Positions 12,253-15,128 of a DNA stretch of 15,128 bases are shown here, piece after piece (the stretch's first letter is position 1; each line of letters starts with the position of its first letter). The position numbers were made by a program, and so were the translations under genes. The stretch is taken from NCBI GenBank assembly GCA_001584585.1, contig LSYV01000087.1, positions 150,822 through 165,949 on the forward strand. Reading direction: 5' to 3'. The notes beneath the pieces were generated by a model that was not told where the DNA came from, did no database searches, and worked only from the letters and a program-made list of their open reading frames with translations. The stretch comes from Gonium pectorale (Eukaryota; Chlorophyta; Chlorophyceae; Chlamydomonadales; Volvocaceae).

Positions 12253-13151
12253 GGCGCCAGCAAGCGGCAGTCCGTCGGCCATGTCAAGGCCTGGCCGTCA
12301 GTCGAGGGCACTTGCTTAGCTTAACATCTTCTGTAACTTATGTTGGTTCAGGAGAACCTGCGCGAGAGAGGGACCGAGGGGGTCGCCCGTCCTTGAGGAT
12401 CTTTGTCAGCCACCCCCGGCGGGGGCTTCGCTGGGGCTCCACAATGTATCGAGCACAATTCATCTACAGCAACCACGTGCACTGTCACCCGCGTCCGCTT
12501 GGGGAACGACCAGTCATCGGCCAAGTATGCAAGAAACCGAGCGAAAAGAACCAGCTGGACGCGCACGCGGCCCTGCCGATGGATATGCCCGACAGTCCGT
12601 GCCGCATAGCTGTAGTGAGCGTGCGCGGAGCACTGCCCCTTCGCTTACTTTGGGGCACGTTGTGAGCGCCCCCGTCTCCCGTCTCTCCAGTATAAAAACT
12701 GGCGTGCCCACGCCTGTTGTCTTTGCTTTTATGCGTAGAACATAACTAAGATATTGGGGCGCTCAGGTCAAAACCATTTGGTTCGATATGATATCACAAT
12801 CTACGCGTTTTGGAGGGCCGAAGTTGGCCGCATTGACGACCAACCACGAACAACCCAGACATTGTCGTGCATGACAAACGTTTTCCCCAGCTTTCTTCCC
12901 TTTTTCTTAGATCAAGTATACGCGTCAATCATGGCTCCACGGTCACCAGAAAGAAACGGCCAAAAAATGAATGACAAATACTCCCCGCTCGTGGCTTGGT
13001 TAGCACCAGCATAAAGCGGTTTAACTATAATACATGTCGGGTGCAACTCTTGGGGTTAAAGCTGCTCGTGAGTCACTGGCGTCCATGTCACTATCCGCCA
13101 ACGGTGCCTATGCGGGGGCATTAAGTCACTCATATTCAATGCCATGTAGTG

Positions 13152-13204
13152 CCAACGGGGCCGATCGGACGTTGGTGTATGCAATGACTACCCCGATTTC
13201 GGGG
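13152..13204. repeat. Pair of adjacent hairpins
   Basis: CCAACG (13152-13157) pairs with CGTTGG (13170-13175) around the self-complementary CCGATCGG (13161-13168). Sixteen bases later CCCCGA-TT-TCGGGG (13191-13204) forms a second perfect hairpin. They lie inside an unrecognised 124-residue open frame (13034-13408), which counts mildly against that frame being coding. Confidence 0.55.
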
Positions 13205-13867
13205 CGGCCAGGAGGGCCCGAGGGATATGGATACTTTCAGCCGTACCTCAACATTATAGGTTTGCTCTCAGACCGGCCCTCAGCGAACCACCGAGCCGCT
13301 AAACCGCCCTCCTCCCTCCTCCTCCCCTCCACGCTCCTCGGCGAGCTCGGCGTTCTGTCGACTTTGATAGTCACACGAGTGGCACTGCGGCGCGACGAAG
13401 ATGAGTAAGGTGTGCGTTTCAACGCGGCGTATGAACGTGCGAGTCGGGCAGAGTTACCCATGAAGAGTTCCGAGCGCTTTGGCACATGCACCAGGGAGGC
13501 CACCCATTCCCCGATCCGCTCACCAATTTGGCGCCAGGCTTGCCGCGCATCTGCTGCTTGCACCGCCCTCACCGCCCCCCTTGAAAGCCGCACTTGGTGT
13601 AGATACGCGGCTGTTCCGGTCGCACGTGTTGCACTAAATAAAGGCGGGCGGGGGGCACGGATGCGTTCCAAGGTACAGCCCCACGGCCCACCACATGCAA
13701 CATCCGAGCCCTGCCAACAAACAGCCGTACCGCGTTGTTCCGGTTGTCCTGCTCACCACGAGGGTGCCAGTACCACGCTGCGTACGCCAGTGCCCTGGTT
13801 GCGCACTGCGCAGGCCGTGGGGCTCCCGGCAGCAGCCCCATTCTGCAGCCCAGCCGCTGTCCCAAAA

Positions 13868-13926
13868 GGAAACACTGCAGTTGGGGAGCCACCTCTACGG
13901 ACATACCCTCCTCCGCAGCAGCGACG
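13868..13926 (+). repeat. Dispersed repeat, copy D (partial)
   Basis: GGAAACACTGCAG, GGGGAGCCACCTCTACGG, ACATACCC and GCAGCGACG line up in order with GAGAAACCTGCAG, GGGAGCCCGCCTCTACGG, CCATACACGCCC and GGCGCGACG of the 14395 copy. The tail of the family is not evident here. Confidence 0.55.
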
Positions 13927-14394
13927 CGCCGAGCTGCGTCAGCCCGCCCCTCCTCCTCCGCCGCCACCGATGGGAAGTCATTGCACACACCCCTCCCGAA
14001 TCGGCCCCGTTGGCAGAACATGGCACTGGTTGTCAGTGACTAAATGCAACCAGTAGGCCCCGTGGGCAGATAATGACAAACCCCAAAGTGGCTGCAAGGC
14101 TGCTTAACCTACAAAACTTCGACGCCAGCGACGAGCGAACAGTGCTGTGGCGTACCCTCCAAGGTTAAAGTCGCTGGTAGATCGCTGATGAATTGGAGGG
14201 GAGGCGGAGGAGATCCCATGCCCACCCGCCCAACACAACACGCGGACAGACTGGCACAGCACTGGCACCGCGAGCGCGGGCCTGCCCAGACGGACTTCCC
14301 CAACGGCACGGACCCGATCATCGCGTTGCAGTGACCCAAGGGCGGACGGGCGGAGGCAGCGGAAGAAGTTTGCGATGGATGGTGGTGGAAAAGT

Positions 14395-14543
14395 GAGAAA
14401 CCTGCAGAGAAAGAGGGAGCCCGCCTCTACGGCCATACACGCCCGAAGGCGCGACGTTTCCGATAGGGCGGGTGGGTACAGAGCAAGACATGTGACGTTC
14501 GTCCCGCCCGCCGTGGTGGAACATGCGGGGCAGGCAAGGCAAG
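14395..14543 (+). repeat. Dispersed repeat, copy E (longest reference copy)
   Basis: Blocks in order: GAGAAACCTGCAGAGAAAGA, GGGAGCCCGCCTCTACGG, CCATACACG, the hairpin CGCCCGAAGGCG, CGACGTTTCCGATAGGGCGG, GTGGGTACAGAGCAAGACAT, GTGACGTTCG, then a GGCAAGGCAAGGCAG tail. It is the most complete member and the best query for further copies. On the minus strand one end reads CCCTCTTTCTCTGCAG|GTTTC, like a 3' splice site. Confidence 0.7.
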
Positions 14544-14761
14544 GCAGCGGCAGAGCAGTTACGCGCCACACCCAAAACCCGTTACCGCATCGCTATGGAA
14601 AAAGAACAAGGTGGGGGGACAAAGCGCGAAGTAAAGGGGGTCCGTACGGGTGTACGACCGACGGGGGCCACGGGTGGTTAGTGTGGACTGGGGCTGGCCG
14701 TGCGCGGACCGACAAGCGGTTCCCCACATCACGGCCGAGCTGGAGAGCCCCCCCAAAAAGA

Positions 14762-14820
14762 GAGAAACCTGCACAGAAAGAGGGACCCCACACATAAGGG
14801 TCACCGATGACAAGGCAAGG
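14762..14820 (+). repeat. Dispersed repeat, copy F (partial)
   Basis: GAGAAACCTGCACAGAAAGA followed by GGGACCCC matches the start of copy E at nearly every base. The core is then largely replaced by CACACATAAGGGTCACCGAT. A GACAAGGCAAGG tail like that of copy E ends it, so this looks like a copy with an internal deletion. Confidence 0.6.
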
Positions 14821-15128
14821 TGCGCAAAACAAAAGCAAGCAGGCAAGGAACGGAAGGTGATTGCTGGGCAGCAGGGGCACTGCGCTTCCTTGCTGACGCG
14901 GGTATCCGTGCCCCCGAGGGACTGACGGGTAGCGCGCGGGTAACACATTTCGCGTCGGTGCTCATACCCATTGGCAAAGTATTGGATAGCTTTGCTGACA
15001 GGCTTGATGCTCGGTGGCGACTGCCCCATGTGACTGGAGCATCCCGCGACGTCCCTAGCGGCGAGACGGGAGTTAAGATGTGCCGGTATGCCAGCTGGAT
15101 GGAGGACCCTTTGCACACGGCGACTGTG

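Larger units (their letters stand above)
11989..15128. other. Region without recognisable gene, upstream of the bZIP gene
   Basis: The stretch next to 11988 should contain the bZIP 5' UTR and promoter; an acceptor-like CTGGCCAG|GTGCGG on the minus strand near 12008 leaves room for an upstream exon. A plus-strand TATAAAA (12691-12697) sits inside a short inverted repeat CCAGT/ACTGG, but no recognisable gene follows. The stretch 12700-13040 is visibly less GC-rich than its surroundings. Three dispersed-repeat copies lie at the right (13868, 14395, 14762) and hairpins at 12229-12252 and 13152-13204. Open frames such as 12087-12665, 13034-13408 and 13412-14056 match no family I know. Confidence 0.5.

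Noticed and set aside
12087..12665. Plus-strand frame of about 190 codons upstream of the bZIP gene
   Set aside because: No recognisable motif, Arg/Ser/Gly-biased composition, and it reads through the palindrome at 12229-12252. A chance frame in GC-rich DNA is likelier.
12779..12790. GGTTCGATATG as a possible tRNA T-loop
   Set aside because: No matching T-stem, anticodon stem or acceptor stem could be found around it.
13412..14056. Plus-strand frame of 214 codons with a poly-Pro stretch
   Set aside because: It runs across dispersed-repeat copy D, overlaps open frames on the other strand, and has no family motif.

Overview
The window looks like nuclear DNA of a eukaryotic alga, most likely a GC-rich green alga. 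The evidence is indirect. Both recognisable genes are split by many short GT-AG introns. One gene encodes a bacterial-type rRNA methyltransferase with an organelle-targeting-like N-terminus. A TGTAA motif, the poly(A) signal typical of chlorophytes, follows the other gene. No species can be named. Most of the window has no recognisable gene.

Both genes lie on the minus strand. From right to left: (1) about 3.1 kb without a recognisable gene (11989-15128). (2) A six-exon bZIP transcription factor gene, 11988 down to 9143. (3) A 4.4 kb gene-poor gap (4698-9142) with simple repeats, hairpins and dispersed-repeat copies. (4) A complete eight-exon gene for an RsmH/MraW-type 16S rRNA (cytosine-N4) methyltransferase, 4697 down to 1631, with phase-consistent joins and one probable GC-AG intron. 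(5) About 1.6 kb of downstream sequence (1-1630) whose left end is a 13-C run.

The two genes show no operon-like or functional link. The RsmH protein probably modifies plastid or mitochondrial small-subunit rRNA. The bZIP protein is presumably nuclear. The least explained signal is a degenerate dispersed repeat, about 60-150 bp, present in at least six copies and both orientations outside the two genes. In four or five copies one end reads like a 3' splice site (pyrimidine tract then CAG). A second signal is a cluster of seven ACGT cores, including a G-box, in intron 1 of the bZIP gene, which suggests but does not prove an internal promoter or autoregulation.
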